The notes under the pieces: model-generated
Database searches by the model: none
Told to the model about the DNA's origin: nothing
Seen by the model: only the letters and a program-made list of their open reading frames with translations
In this document: in pieces, positions 31,967 through 41,433 of the stretch
How positions within the stretch are numbered: the first letter of the stretch is position 1
Layout: each line of letters opens with the position of its first letter
Made by a program: the position numbers and the translations under genes
Assembly (NCBI GenBank): GCA_027941995.1
Contig: CP115966.1
Coordinates: 2,604,001 to 2,668,000, forward strand
Direction: 5' to 3'
DNA: 64,000 bases
Source: Erythrobacteraceae bacterium WH01K
GTDB lineage: Bacteria > Pseudomonadota > Alphaproteobacteria > Sphingomonadales > Sphingomonadaceae

Positions 31967-33009
31967 GCCGCGATCGTGAACGGTTCGAGACCGGCGAGCC
32001 TCATCTTGGTATCCCGCTCGGGTATCGCACGCGGCGGCAGGCCCTCCACCGCCTTGGCAATTTCGGCGATGTGCGCGGGCGTCGAGCCGCAGCATCCGCC
32101 GAGGATGTTGACCCGGCCGTTCTCCGCCCAGCGGCGAACCAGCGCGGCGGTCGTCCCCGGCTCCTCGTCATATTCGCCCAGATCGTTGGGCAGGCCTGCA
32201 TTGGGGTAAGCCAGCACCAGCGTATCGGCGATATCGGACAACAGCTGGACATGCGGACGCAATTGCTCCGCACCGAAACTGCAATTGAGGCCGATGGTCA
32301 CGGGGTTCGCATGGCGCACGGCATACCAGAACGCCTCCACCGTATGGCCCGACAGGTTGCGGCCCGACAGGTCGGTCAGCGTCATGGACAGCATGATCGG
32401 CACATCATGGCCAAGCTCGGCCTCCAGCTGCCTGACCGCGAAAATCCCCGCCTTGGCATTGAGCGTATCGAAAATGGTCTCGATCAGGATGAAGTCCGCC
32501 CCTCCTTCGACCAAGGCGGCGGCCTGTTCGCGGTAGACGCCGACCAGCGTATCGAAGTCGATTTCGCGGAAACCGGGATCTTCGACATCGGGGCTGAGCG
32601 AGAGGGTCTTGTTCGTCGGACCGATGGCCCCTGCGACGAAGCGCGGGCGACTGTCCTCCGCCTGGTATTCGTCCGCCAGTTCCCTCGCAATGCGTGCAGA
32701 GGCGATGTTGATATCGCGCACCTTGTCCTCTGCCGCATAATCCGCCTGGCTGATGGTGTTGGCGCTAAACGTATTGGTGGAGACCACATCGGCGCCTGCA
32801 TCCAGATAGGCCCGAGTGATATCGGCAATGACATCGGGGCGGGTCAGCGCGAGGATGTCGTTATTGCCCTTCTGGTCGGCGGACAGGCCGAGATCGCCGG
32901 CATAATCCGCTTCGCCGAGGCCGCGCTCCTGTATCTGCGTGCCGAACGCACCGTCGAAGATCAGGATGCGGTCTGCTGCCGCAGCGTTCAATCGTGCGCG
33001 CGCGCTCAT
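31963..33009 (-). CDS. metH: methionine synthase, N-terminal homocysteine-binding part
   Basis: 348 residues, the BHMT-like barrel of Met[25 protein letters not shown] opens it; zinc Cys ligands are in GLNCSFGAE and the [13 protein letters not shown] pair. It binds homocysteine and works with the separate C-terminal protein. The ATG overlaps the metF stop and its stop overlaps the acetyltransferase start, so translation is coupled. Confidence 0.93.
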   Translation of the reverse strand: MSARARLNAAAADRILIFDGAFGTQIQERGLGEADYAGDLGLSADQKGNNDILALTRPDVIADITRAYLDAGADVVSTNTFSANTISQADYAAEDKVRDINIASARIARELADEYQAEDSRPRFVAGAIGPTNKTLSLSPDVEDPGFREIDFDTLVGVYREQAAALVEGGADFILIETIFDTLNAKAGIFAVRQLEAELGHDVPIMLSMTLTDLSGRNLSGHTVEAFWYAVRHANPVTIGLNCSFGAEQLRPHVQLLSDIADTLVLAYPNAGLPNDLGEYDEEPGTTAALVRRWAENGRVNILGGCCGSTPAHIAEIAKAVEGLPPRAIPERDTKMRLAGLEPFTIAA

Positions 33010-33959
33010 GCTGCGTTCTCCTGAGAGCGGCGACCCAGCATGTGGCAGATCGCATAGGCGAGGTCGGCGCGGTTGAGGGTGTAGAAGTGGAACTGGCGCA
33101 CCCCGCCTGCATAGAGGCGGCGGCACAGCTCTGCCGCGATGGTCGCGGCGACCAGCTGGCGGGCGGCCGGGCGTTCATCCAGCCCTTCGAACAGGCCGTC
33201 CATCCAGGCCGGGATCTGCGCCCCGCACTGGCCTGCAAACTTGCGCGCCTGTGCCACATTGGTGACCGGCAGGATGCCCGGCACGATCGGCGCGTCGATC
33301 CCGCAGGCTTCGGCCTTGTCGCGGAAATCGAAGAAGGTCTCGTGATTGAAGAAGAACTGGCTGATCGCGCGGGTCGCCCCGGCGTCGATCTTGCGCTTCA
33401 GATTGTCGAGGTCGGATTGCGGGCAATCGGCATCGGGATGCGTCTCGGGGTAAGCCGCGACGGAGATTTCGAAGTCGGCGACTTCCTTCAGCCCCGCAAC
33501 CAGTTCGGCGGCATTGGCATAGCCATCGGCATGCGGCGTGAACGGGGCGCCGGGCTCGCCCGCGTCTCCGCGAAGGGCGACGATATGGCGCACGCCTGCC
33601 TCCCAGTACTGCTCGGCAATGGCCTGCGTCTCTGCGCGGCTGGCATCTACGCAGGTCAGGTGCGCGGCTGCGGGAATCCCGGCTTCCGAGATGATGCGCG
33701 CCACCGTCTTGTGCGTCCGCTCGCGGGTCGAGCCGCCCGCACCATAGGTGACGGACACGAAATCGGGCTCCAGCGGCGCGAGCTCCTGCACCGCGTCCCA
33801 CAGCTTCTCTTCCATCTTTTCCGATTTGGGCGGGAAGAATTCGAAGCTGACGCCGATGTCCCCGGGCAGGCCGGAAAAAAGCGGCGTGTCGTGCGCTGTG
33901 CGCTCTTCATGCGCGGGATCGAGATTGCCCTGCTGTCCGGGCCGGGGGGACGCCGTCAC
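33006..33959 (-). CDS. metF: 5,10-methylenetetrahydrofolate reductase
   Basis: 317 residues. FAD-dependent TIM barrel: GVSFEFFPPKSEKMEEKLW, FVSVTYGAGGSTRERTH, and HLTCVDASRAE. It makes 5-methyl-THF for methionine synthase encoded just downstream. GTG start overlapping the ArsR-methyltransferase stop (GTGA). An N-terminal extension of about 30 residues precedes the conserved core. Confidence 0.95.
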   Translation of the reverse strand: MTASPRPGQQGNLDPAHEERTAHDTPLFSGLPGDIGVSFEFFPPKSEKMEEKLWDAVQELAPLEPDFVSVTYGAGGSTRERTHKTVARIISEAGIPAAAHLTCVDASRAETQAIAEQYWEAGVRHIVALRGDAGEPGAPFTPHADGYANAAELVAGLKEVADFEISVAAYPETHPDADCPQSDLDNLKRKIDAGATRAISQFFFNHETFFDFRDKAEACGIDAPIVPGILPVTNVAQARKFAGQCGAQIPAWMDGLFEGLDERPAARQLVAATIAAELCRRLYAGGVRQFHFYTLNRADLAYAICHMLGRRSQENAA

Positions 33960-34951
33960 TGTGATGCAGCCTTTCGCTTGTCAGTATCGACCGGACCTGC
34001 GGAACCCCGCTCGCCGATCCAGATTTTCACGACCAATGGTCCGCCCGGCAGCGCGACGGGGCGCGACGGATCAAAGCCTGCCGCCTCCAGCGCCGCCTGC
34101 ATGTCGTCGTCGGTGAAGCCGAGCCGGGCATGGGCGAAACGTTCGCGCAATTCCTCCCGGTCATGGGCGGCAAAGTCGACGATGGCGATACGTCCGGAAG
34201 GTCGCACCACGCGGGCCGCCTCTGCCAATGCGCGGGCGGGGTCCTGCGCGAAATGCAGGACCTGGTGCAGCAGCACCGTGTCGAACCGATGGGCGCCGAA
34301 CGGCAGTGCCGCGAAATCGCCCTGCACCAGCTCGACACGCTCGGCAGGCAGGTTCTGCAGTTTCGCGCGGGCGACACGGAGCATTTCCAGGCTCTTGTCC
34401 AGCGCGACGATATGATCCGCCTCGGCCGCGAACAGTTCCGCCATCCGGCCCGTTCCCGTGCCTATATCGAGAAGCGCACCCAGCGGCCTGCCCCCCAGCG
34501 CGGCTGCAAGGGCTTCCTCCACCTGTCCATCGGGGCTGTGAAGCCTGCGCAGGCCATCCCATTCCTCTGCATGGTCGGCGAACCAGGCATTGGCGCCTTC
34601 TTCGCGCGACTGGCGGATGGCGGCCAGTTGCTGGCGATCGGTCTCGCAATCGCGGGCAAAGCTGTCGTCCTCGCGCTCGGCAATGGCGAGCAGGCGACTG
34701 ACTGCGGCGACCAGCGCCGCCCCTTCGCCCGAGCTGCCGCCTGCCGCGCGCAGGAACACCCAGCTTCCCTCGCGGCGGCGTTCGGCGAGGCCGGATTCGG
34801 TCAGGATGGCGACATGGCGGCTGACACGCGGCTGGCTCTGGCCGAGCACATGCGCCAGTTCCCCTACGGCAAGCTCCATCGTATGGAGCAGCCGCATGAT
34901 CCTGAGCCGTGTAGGGTCGGCCAATGCCCGCATGATCGCCTCGATCCGCAT
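33956..34951 (-). CDS. ArsR-family regulator fused to a SAM-dependent methyltransferase
   Basis: 331 residues. Residues 1-95 are an ArsR winged helix (ALADPTRLRIMRLL, QPRVSRHVAIL). Residues about 150-290 are a class I methyltransferase with SAM motif LLDIGTGTGRMAELFA and the acidic DK after beta-2. No metal Cys pair is seen. ArsR-type regulators of methionine genes that sense SAM or S-adenosylhomocysteine (SahR/SamR type) are known; this one heads the metF-metH operon and probably represses it. Start ATG at 34951 directly behind the palindrome. Confidence 0.88.
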   Translation of the reverse strand: MRIEAIMRALADPTRLRIMRLLHTMELAVGELAHVLGQSQPRVSRHVAILTESGLAERRREGSWVFLRAAGGSSGEGAALVAAVSRLLAIAEREDDSFARDCETDRQQLAAIRQSREEGANAWFADHAEEWDGLRRLHSPDGQVEEALAAALGGRPLGALLDIGTGTGRMAELFAAEADHIVALDKSLEMLRVARAKLQNLPAERVELVQGDFAALPFGAHRFDTVLLHQVLHFAQDPARALAEAARVVRPSGRIAIVDFAAHDREELRERFAHARLGFTDDDMQAALEAAGFDPSRPVALPGGPLVVKIWIGERGSAGPVDTDKRKAASQ

Positions 34952-34960
34952 GGCAAGAGG

Positions 34961-34982
34961 GATATAAAGATATCGTTATATC
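34961..34982. promoter_or_regulatory. 22-bp near-perfect palindrome, probable ArsR operator
   Basis: GATATAA and TTATATC arms surround a GATATC centre; 20 of 22 positions are symmetric. It lies nine bases upstream of the ArsR-methyltransferase ATG, in an AT-rich patch within GC-rich DNA, so a bound regulator would block initiation of the methionine operon. It may also affect the divergent aldo/keto reductase at 35056. Confidence 0.7.
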
Positions 34983-35055
34983 CGCAAGTCCCTTGCGCGT
35001 TCTCGCACACCGGTCCATCCCCTGCTAGGCATGACGGACAAGGGAGAGCACTGAC

Positions 35056-36078
35056 ATGGACTATGTGAAATTCGGCCGGTCCGGCCTCGACGTATCGCGG
35101 CTGTGCCTTGGCTGCATGAGCTTCGGCGACCCGCAGGCCGAAGGGCACGACTGGACGATGCAGGAAGACGAGGCCCGGCCATTCTTCCGGCAGGCGCTGG
35201 AAGCCGGCATCAATTTCTTCGACACCGCCAATGTCTATTCGGGCGGAACGAGCGAGGAAATTACCGGCAGGCTGCTGAAGGAAATGGCTCACCGCGACGA
35301 GATCGTGATCGCGACCAAGGGTTTCTTCCGCTGGAAACAGGCACCCAATTCGGGCGGATTGTCGGCCAAGGCGCTGATGCACGCGGTGGATGACAGCCTG
35401 CGCCGGCTGGGAACCGATTACATCGACCTCTACCAGATCCACCGGCTCGATCCTGCCGTGCCCATGGAGGAAATCGTAGAGGCGCTGGACGCCATCGTGC
35501 GCAGCGGGAAGGTTCGCTATCTCGGTGCGTCCAGCATGTATGCATGGCAATTCCAGAAGCTGCTGCATCTGGCGGAGAGTGCCGGGCTCAAGAAATTCGT
35601 CTCGATGCAGAATTACGTCAACCTGCTCTACCGCGAGGAAGAGCGCGAGATGCTGCCGCTGTGCGCGGATTACGGCATCGCGGTCATGCCTTGGAGCCCG
35701 CTTGCCCGCGGCCGCCTGGCGCGGCCTGCAGCGGCGCAGGAAACGCGCCGTTCGCAGACCGACCGGCTGCAGCCGGTGCTCTACGACCGCACGGCAGACG
35801 CCGATGCACGCGTGATAGCGGCGGTGGAGACAATCGCGAAGCAGCGCGGTGTGCCGATGGCGCAGGTGGCGCTTGCGTGGGTCCTGCAAAAGCCGGAAGT
35901 GACCAGCCCGATCGTCGGCGCGACCAGGCAATCGCATATCTCCGATGCGGTGGCGGCGCTGGATCTCGAATTGACGTCCGACGAAATCTGTGCGCTGGAG
36001 GCCCCCTACGTTCCCCATGCGGTGACCGGCCTGTTCGCCATGCCCCCAGCCCGGCTGGAACTGACTTTGAAGGATTAG
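35056..36078 (+). CDS. aldo/keto reductase
   Basis: 340 residues. NADPH-dependent TIM barrel: GRSGLDVSRLCLGCMSFGDP, catalytic Asp/Tyr in FFDTANVYSGGTSEEI, Lys in VIATKGFF, His in IDLYQIHRLD. Resembles the AKR family of general stress reductases; substrate unknown. AGGGAG ribosome site. Divergent from the methionine operon. Confidence 0.92.
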   Translation: MDYVKFGRSGLDVSRLCLGCMSFGDPQAEGHDWTMQEDEARPFFRQALEAGINFFDTANVYSGGTSEEITGRLLKEMAHRDEIVIATKGFFRWKQAPNSGGLSAKALMHAVDDSLRRLGTDYIDLYQIHRLDPAVPMEEIVEALDAIVRSGKVRYLGASSMYAWQFQKLLHLAESAGLKKFVSMQNYVNLLYREEEREMLPLCADYGIAVMPWSPLARGRLARPAAAQETRRSQTDRLQPVLYDRTADADARVIAAVETIAKQRGVPMAQVALAWVLQKPEVTSPIVGATRQSHISDAVAALDLELTSDEICALEAPYVPHAVTGLFAMPPARLELTLKD

Positions 36079-36110
36079 GTGCGCGGGACGCTTAGGCTCC
36101 GCCTCCGGGT

Positions 36111-38414
36111 TCAGGCCCGGCGCCGCCATTCGAGGCCATGCGCATCGGCCAGGAGGTCGTCCACCGCGTCGCTGCTGAGCGGTCGGCTGAACAGGAAGCC
36201 CTGGATGTGGCGGCAACCCTCGGCCCGCAAAACCTCCAGCTGGCTTTCCTCTTCCACGCCTTCCGCCAGCGTTTCCATGCCCAGTGCCTCGGCCAGCGTC
36301 GTGATCGCGCGGATGACCGCGTGCGCATTGGTCTGGGTGTTCAGGTCCTCGACGAAACTGCGATCGATCTTGACCTTGTCGAAGGGGAAGGAGCGCAGGT
36401 AGCTGAGCGAGGAATAGCCGGTCCCGAAATCGTCCAGCGCGATCCGGGCCCCCAGGTCGCGCAGGCTGTGCAGCGCCGCCAGGGTCTGTTCGACATTGGC
36501 GATGAAGATGCTTTCCGTGATTTCCAGCTCGAGCCTGTGCGGTGCGAGGCCGGTATTGGTGAGCGCCTGCAGGATCGTCGAAGACAGGCCAGGCTTGGCG
36601 AACTGCTTGGGCGAGATATTGACCGCAACCGACAGGTCTCCCGACCAGCCGGCCGCCGTGCGGCAAGCCTCCTGTATGACCCATTCGCCAAGCGGGATGA
36701 TCAGGCCGGTCTCTTCCGCCAGCGGAATGAATTCGGCCGGGCTTATCATGCCGCGCGTTGGATGCGGCCAGCGGATGAGCGCCTCGAAACCGCTGAACTG
36801 TTCGGACGACAGGTTGTAGAGCGGCTGGTAATGCAGTTCGAACCCGCCACTATGCAGCGCGGTCCGCAGGTCGAGCTCCATCTGGCGGCGCTGCCGCGCC
36901 TGCTCGTCGAGCGCCTGTTCGAAGAAATGATAGGTCGCCTTGCCTTCGCCCTTGGCCCTGTAAAGCGCAAGGTCGGCATTCTTCATCAACGTCGCACCGT
37001 CCATCCCGTCCGCCGGCGCGATGGCAATGCCGAGGCTGGCGGAGCAATCCGCCTGTTGCCCGTTCAACGTCACGCTCCGCTGGAAACATGCCTGGATCCT
37101 GTCGGCCCTGGCGGCAAGGCTTTCCCCTCCGTCGATATTCTCCAGCAGGATGGCAAATTCGTCGCCGCCCAGGCGCGCGACAAGCGCGTCGGGCAGCTCT
37201 TCCTTCAGGTGGTTCGCCACATCGCGCAGGAGCGCATCGCCGGACGGATGGCCCAGCGTATCGTTGACCACCTTGAAGTCGTCGAGGTCGACATACACCA
37301 CCATCAGCCGGTGGCCGTCCTGCACGCGGTCGAGCGCCGTGTTGAGCTGTTCCACGAACAGCTTGCGGTTGGGCAGGTTGGTCAGTCCGTCATGGAGGCC
37401 GACATGGATGATGCGCCGCTCGCGTTCGTCGATGGCCATGACCATCGCGTTGAAGCTACGCGCAAGATTGCCGATTTCATCGGGCGTATCGGCGCGAAGT
37501 TCGACATCGCGCCCTTCGGAAATGGCCCGCGTCGCATCGTCCAGCTTCTTGATCGGGCCGGTAATCGTGAGTGCGACACGCCAGCTTAGCCCGACGACCA
37601 GCAGCAGGGCCGCGATGCCGAGGGAAAGCAGGAGGTATTGCAAGCCGTCGTAGCGCGCGAGCGAGGCAGAAAGGGAATGTTCCAGCACCAGGCGCGGCTC
37701 CACCCCGTCCTGCAATGCGCCAATGGCGGAAACGTTATACAGCGTCCGCTCGCCCGTGCTGCGTTCCACCGGTTCCCCTGCGCGGATGTCCCGCAGCCAG
37801 GCGGGCAGGTCCTTTTCCGGCTCCACGCGCGCCGTGACATCGATCGCTGCAAGGTCGACCAGCCGGTCGAGTTCGGCCCGGTTGAGCGGCTGGGCGACGA
37901 CCAGCCAGCCGATGAGGTCGGGGACCTCGATCGCGCTTGCGGCGGCAAGGCCCAGACGGTCGCCGAGGTCTATGATACCGCGGGTTTCGCCTGCATCGAG
38001 AGGACGCCACAGTTCGGCCGGGTCATCGACAATTCCGCCGGAACCCGCAGCCAGGTTCCCGTCCAGCCCGATGATGAACGCTTTCGCGCCGGAACGGCTT
38101 TCCAGGCTGGCGAGCGCGCTTTCCATCGTCGGCTGGTCACCGGTCGCCACGGCTCCCCGAAAACCGAAATCGCGTGCGAGAACTGCGCTCGATTGCTGCA
38201 ACTGGCCTGCACGCACTTCGAGCAATTCGTCGAACACGCGCGCATTGGCCTGCAGGTCGCGGGTGGCAGTATCCTCGCCGAAACGGGCGATGGAATTTCC
38301 GACGATCACGATGATCACGGCCAGGACGGCTGCGAACAGGGCCGCGTAGAGGACCGCGATGCGGACCTTCAGCGAACCGAAACGCAGGACATCGGATGCG
38401 CGGGGCAAGCTCAC
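36111..38414 (-). CDS. membrane GGDEF-EAL protein with periplasmic sensor and HAMP
   Basis: 767 residues from a GTG that overlaps the cupredoxin-like stop (GTGA). TM1 (IAVLYAALFAAVLAVIIVIV), a periplasmic sensor of about 225 residues, TM2 (LLLSLGIAALLLVVGLSW), HAMP (ITGPIKKLDDATRAI), then GGDEF with intact LGGDEF and EAL with intact GFEALIRW and DDFGTGYSSL. Both cyclic-di-GMP synthesis and breakdown look possible. Coupled to the secreted cupredoxin-like protein upstream, which hints at a periplasmic redox or metal signal. Confidence 0.92.
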   Translation of the reverse strand: MSLPRASDVLRFGSLKVRIAVLYAALFAAVLAVIIVIVGNSIARFGEDTATRDLQANARVFDELLEVRAGQLQQSSAVLARDFGFRGAVATGDQPTMESALASLESRSGAKAFIIGLDGNLAAGSGGIVDDPAELWRPLDAGETRGIIDLGDRLGLAAASAIEVPDLIGWLVVAQPLNRAELDRLVDLAAIDVTARVEPEKDLPAWLRDIRAGEPVERSTGERTLYNVSAIGALQDGVEPRLVLEHSLSASLARYDGLQYLLLSLGIAALLLVVGLSWRVALTITGPIKKLDDATRAISEGRDVELRADTPDEIGNLARSFNAMVMAIDERERRIIHVGLHDGLTNLPNRKLFVEQLNTALDRVQDGHRLMVVYVDLDDFKVVNDTLGHPSGDALLRDVANHLKEELPDALVARLGGDEFAILLENIDGGESLAARADRIQACFQRSVTLNGQQADCSASLGIAIAPADGMDGATLMKNADLALYRAKGEGKATYHFFEQALDEQARQRRQMELDLRTALHSGGFELHYQPLYNLSSEQFSGFEALIRWPHPTRGMISPAEFIPLAEETGLIIPLGEWVIQEACRTAAGWSGDLSVAVNISPKQFAKPGLSSTILQALTNTGLAPHRLELEITESIFIANVEQTLAALHSLRDLGARIALDDFGTGYSSLSYLRSFPFDKVKIDRSFVEDLNTQTNAHAVIRAITTLAEALGMETLAEGVEEESQLEVLRAEGCRHIQGFLFSRPLSSDAVDDLLADAHGLEWRRRA

Positions 38415-39058
38415 CTGAGCTTGATCCGGACGCTTTTCGCGTCGCCGCCCGCGGAGATTTGCACAGGCCCGCTGAACTCGTTTCCGGTATTGCGCAATTG
38501 CGGGTGCCATACCGTCAGCCGAGCTTCGCCCACAGGCGTATTCTTGAGGCGGATGATGCCGTTGCCATCGGTCTTTGCCGCATAGGGTGTCTCGGTCACG
38601 CGGATATAACCGCGCATGGCATCATGGATGTTGCAGCCGAGCGCGACGCTGCCTGCAATCGGAAACCCCTGCGTGCGCGTCTGGTCGCGGCCATACAGGT
38701 CGATTTCGAAGCGGGCGGGCTTGCTGAAACTGTAGACGGAATGGCGGACCCGGTCGAGATTGGGAAAGGCAACCGTGCTGCCCTTCGCCACGATGAGCGT
38801 GCCGGGAATAAACTGCTGGTCCTTCTGCGCCATCGCCATGCGCCATGGAAAGCGAATGGGCCCGCTTGTCCCTCCGGCCGGATGGATTTCCACCACGGCA
38901 TCGCGCACAGGGGCGCCGCGCTGGTCGAAAACCTGCACCTTCAGGTCGCTGCCACCTGCCGATTGCGCGTGGAGGGGCGTACCGACGAAGGCCGCGCCGG
39001 CAAGTAGGCCCGTGACGGACGCAAGGGCCGCCATGGCTGCGGGAAAACGCATTTTCAT
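38411..39058 (-). CDS. secreted cupredoxin-like protein
   Basis: 215 residues. Signal peptide (MKMRFPAAMAALASVTGLLAG... cut near HAQS). The body resembles plastocyanin-like 'methylamine utilization' proteins. Possible type 1 copper ligands H106 (RVRHSVYSF), C142, H145 and M148 (LGCNIHDAM) keep the cupredoxin order. ATG at 39058 preferred over TTG at 39064. Translationally coupled to the GGDEF-EAL gene, divergent from the DUF3034 gene. Confidence 0.8.
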   Translation of the reverse strand: MKMRFPAAMAALASVTGLLAGAAFVGTPLHAQSAGGSDLKVQVFDQRGAPVRDAVVEIHPAGGTSGPIRFPWRMAMAQKDQQFIPGTLIVAKGSTVAFPNLDRVRHSVYSFSKPARFEIDLYGRDQTRTQGFPIAGSVALGCNIHDAMRGYIRVTETPYAAKTDGNGIIRLKNTPVGEARLTVWHPQLRNTGNEFSGPVQISAGGDAKSVRIKLR

Positions 39059-39143
39059 GAGCAAGCAGCTACACGGCTGTCATTAAGACCCCGTCAACAC
39101 ACGCTTTATCGACTGTTAACCATCCCGGCCTAGGGCATTCGGC

Positions 39144-40019
39144 ATGAATTACCGCCGCCATCTCTTTGCCGCGCTTGTCCTCGCTGCTCCGCTGTGCCCG
39201 GCCGCCGCGGAAGAGCTTGTGTGGTTCGAGGACGACAAGCTCGTCCTGACCAACGGCGTTTCGACCGTCGAGGGAGCGAGCGGCGGCGGACTGGCCACAT
39301 GGGCCACGATCGCGGGGCGCGAAAGCGACCGCGGGGTCGGCATCAGTGCCCATGTAACCGGTGCCGAATTACCGGATTTCCGGTGGCAGAGTCACGGCGC
39401 GGCTATCGGTTACCGCAACCGCGTGGAATTGTCCTATGCGCGGCAGAATTTCAATACGCGCGCCGCTGGCGAGGCCCTGGGCATCGGACGTGGCACGATC
39501 ATCAGCCAGGACGTGTTCGGGGCGAAGCTGCGGGTGCTGGGCGACACCGTTTATGGCGATCCGCTCTTGCCGCAGATCAGTGTCGGCGTGCAGCACAAGG
39601 TCAATCGCGACGGCCCCGTCGTCTTGGCTGTGGGCGCGGCGGATACCAGTGGCACGGATTTCACCGTAAGCGCGACGAAGCTCGTCCTTTCCCAATCCAT
39701 CCTGGTCGGAGCCACGGCCCGCGCGACGAAAGCCAATGAGGGCGGATTGCTGGGATATGGCAGCGCTGCGGGCGAAGGCTATTCCCTCCAGTTCGAAGGG
39801 ACGGCTGCCTACCAATTGTCCCGCCGCGCCGTCGTCGGAGCGGAATTCCGGACGAAGCCCGATAATCTGGGCGTGGGCGAAGATGACTGGTTCGACCTCT
39901 TCGCGGCCTATGCCGTGACCGACAACCTGACCGTCACTGCCGCCTATGCCGATCTCGGCACGATCGCCACGTTCGAAAAGCAGCGCGGCGGCCTGCTGTC
40001 GGCTCAGCTCGCGTTCTAG
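39144..40019 (+). CDS. DUF3034-family outer-membrane protein
   Basis: 291 residues. Signal peptide ends near PAAAEE; KLVLTNGVSTVEGASGGGL matches the DUF3034 opening as I recall it. The rest is a run of amphipathic strands (SVGVQHKVNRDGPVVLAVGAAD, etc.) ending in LLSAQLAF with a terminal Phe, typical of outer-membrane barrels. Function unknown. Ten bp upstream of the truncated haemoglobin and divergent from the cupredoxin-GGDEF-EAL pair. Confidence 0.78.
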   Translation: MNYRRHLFAALVLAAPLCPAAAEELVWFEDDKLVLTNGVSTVEGASGGGLATWATIAGRESDRGVGISAHVTGAELPDFRWQSHGAAIGYRNRVELSYARQNFNTRAAGEALGIGRGTIISQDVFGAKLRVLGDTVYGDPLLPQISVGVQHKVNRDGPVVLAVGAADTSGTDFTVSATKLVLSQSILVGATARATKANEGGLLGYGSAAGEGYSLQFEGTAAYQLSRRAVVGAEFRTKPDNLGVGEDDWFDLFAAYAVTDNLTVTAAYADLGTIATFEKQRGGLLSAQLAF

Positions 40020-40028
40020 GAAACTGCC

Positions 40029-40553
40029 ATGATTGCCCTCACTATTGCTCTCCTCCTGCAGCAGGCTCCGCCCGAAGACATCGACTGGGATGCAGAGTTC
40101 GGCGTCGAGGAACAGGTGCGCGATCCGGAAACCGGGGAATTGCCGGTCGATCCCTACGTGCAGAGCAACGACAATGCCGGCGCCGATCCCTTTGGCGGGT
40201 CATCGATGGCCGAAACCTTCGGCGGGCAGGACGGCATTCGTGCCATCACGAACCGCCTGATCGATCTCAACCTTGACGACCCGCGCATCAGCGACATTTT
40301 CGTAGGGCACGACATGGTCCGCCTGCGCCGCACTCTGTTCGAGCAATTCTGTTACATCCTTGCCGCAGGCTGCGACTATACCGGCCGCGACATGAGGGCA
40401 TCGCACGACGCAATGGGCGTGCAGCGCAAGGACATGAATGCCCTCGTCGAGAACTTGCAGCAGGCCATGCGGGAGCAGGACATCCCTTTCGCGGCGCAGA
40501 ACCGCCTGCTGGCGAAACTGGCACCCATGTCGCGCGACGTTATCGAACGCTAA
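40029..40553 (+). CDS. group 1 truncated haemoglobin with N-terminal signal-like extension
   Basis: 174 residues. Residues about 63-174 are a group 1 truncated globin: FGGQDGIRAITNRL, DPRISDIF, FCYILAAGCDYTGRDMRASH with proximal His 126. The helix B Tyr (B10) typical of this family appears replaced (ITNRLIDL in place of a Phe-Tyr). The first 60 residues are extra: a hydrophobic MIALTIALLLQQA that looks like a signal or anchor, then an acidic linker. It may thus act in the periplasm, where it would sense or remove NO or O2. Ends 1 base past the opposite-strand ROK stop. Confidence 0.85.
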   Translation: MIALTIALLLQQAPPEDIDWDAEFGVEEQVRDPETGELPVDPYVQSNDNAGADPFGGSSMAETFGGQDGIRAITNRLIDLNLDDPRISDIFVGHDMVRLRRTLFEQFCYILAAGCDYTGRDMRASHDAMGVQRKDMNALVENLQQAMREQDIPFAAQNRLLAKLAPMSRDVIER

Positions 40554-41422
40554 CACAGCTCCCGCCCCGCCCCTTCGGCCAGGATCATGGCTTCTGCCAG
40601 TCCCGACCCCTCGCGTAGGCCGGGTGCCACGATGGAATGCGCCGCCGTTCCGGGCAGGTAATCGGCATTGAGCTCGTCCGCCCGGCTGCGGACCCGGTCC
40701 AGCAGGCCCGGCGTGCCCAATACGCCGCCGCCCAGAACGACCAGCTCGGCAGCCGTCATGGCGAAGATGGAATGGCAAAGCTGCGCAAGGTAATCCGCGA
40801 TGATGCCATGTGCCGCGTGCTCGCGTGGCAGGTCGGAAAGCGAACGGCCCCAGCGGCGCATTATTGCAGGGCCGGATGCCAACCCCTCCAGGCAGTCGCC
40901 ATGGCTGGGACAGATGCCGGGAAACTCCTCGTCCCCCCGGGCACGGCGAGGGAAGATATGACCCATTTCAGGATGGGCGACGCCGTGGACCGGCTCGCCA
41001 CCGATGACCGGGCCACCGCCAATCCCCGTGCCCACCGTCACATAGGCGAGCGTTCCCCGCCACGCCCCTGCGCCCTGCCTGCTTTCCGCCAGCGCGGCCG
41101 CGTGGACATCCGTGTCGAAACCGACCGGTACATCCAGTTCGCGCGAGAAGAATCCCGCAATATCGCAGCCCGACCAGCCCGGCTTCGGCGTGTTGCCGAT
41201 GCTGCCCCACCCGGCCGCCTCCGGATCGACCACGGCCGGGCCAAAGCTGCCGATGCCCATGGCGTCGACCGGTCCGGCAAAGCGGAACCAGTCCAGCGCT
41301 TCTGGCAGGGTGACCTCAGGCGTGCGGGTCGGAATGACATGAAGGGAATCTATGGAGCGCGGCGAGGAACCGACTGCGAGGACGAATTTCGTGCCACCGG
41401 CCTCGATCGCACCAAACCGCAT
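40550..41422 (-). CDS. ROK-family fructokinase
   Basis: 290 residues. ATP site AIEAGGTKFVLAVG, ROK signature in YVTVGTGIGGGPVIGG, and the zinc motif HPEMGHIFPRR...CPSHGDCLEGLASGPA. This type phosphorylates fructose. Eleven bases downstream of the broken GH68 gene, so it was the last gene of the sucrose/fructan operon. It is the only gene of that locus still intact, and its former promoter is apparently lost. Confidence 0.92.
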   Translation of the reverse strand: MRFGAIEAGGTKFVLAVGSSPRSIDSLHVIPTRTPEVTLPEALDWFRFAGPVDAMGIGSFGPAVVDPEAAGWGSIGNTPKPGWSGCDIAGFFSRELDVPVGFDTDVHAAALAESRQGAGAWRGTLAYVTVGTGIGGGPVIGGEPVHGVAHPEMGHIFPRRARGDEEFPGICPSHGDCLEGLASGPAIMRRWGRSLSDLPREHAAHGIIADYLAQLCHSIFAMTAAELVVLGGGVLGTPGLLDRVRSRADELNADYLPGTAAHSIVAPGLREGSGLAEAMILAEGAGRELC

Positions 41423-41433
41423 CCGCTAGCTCC

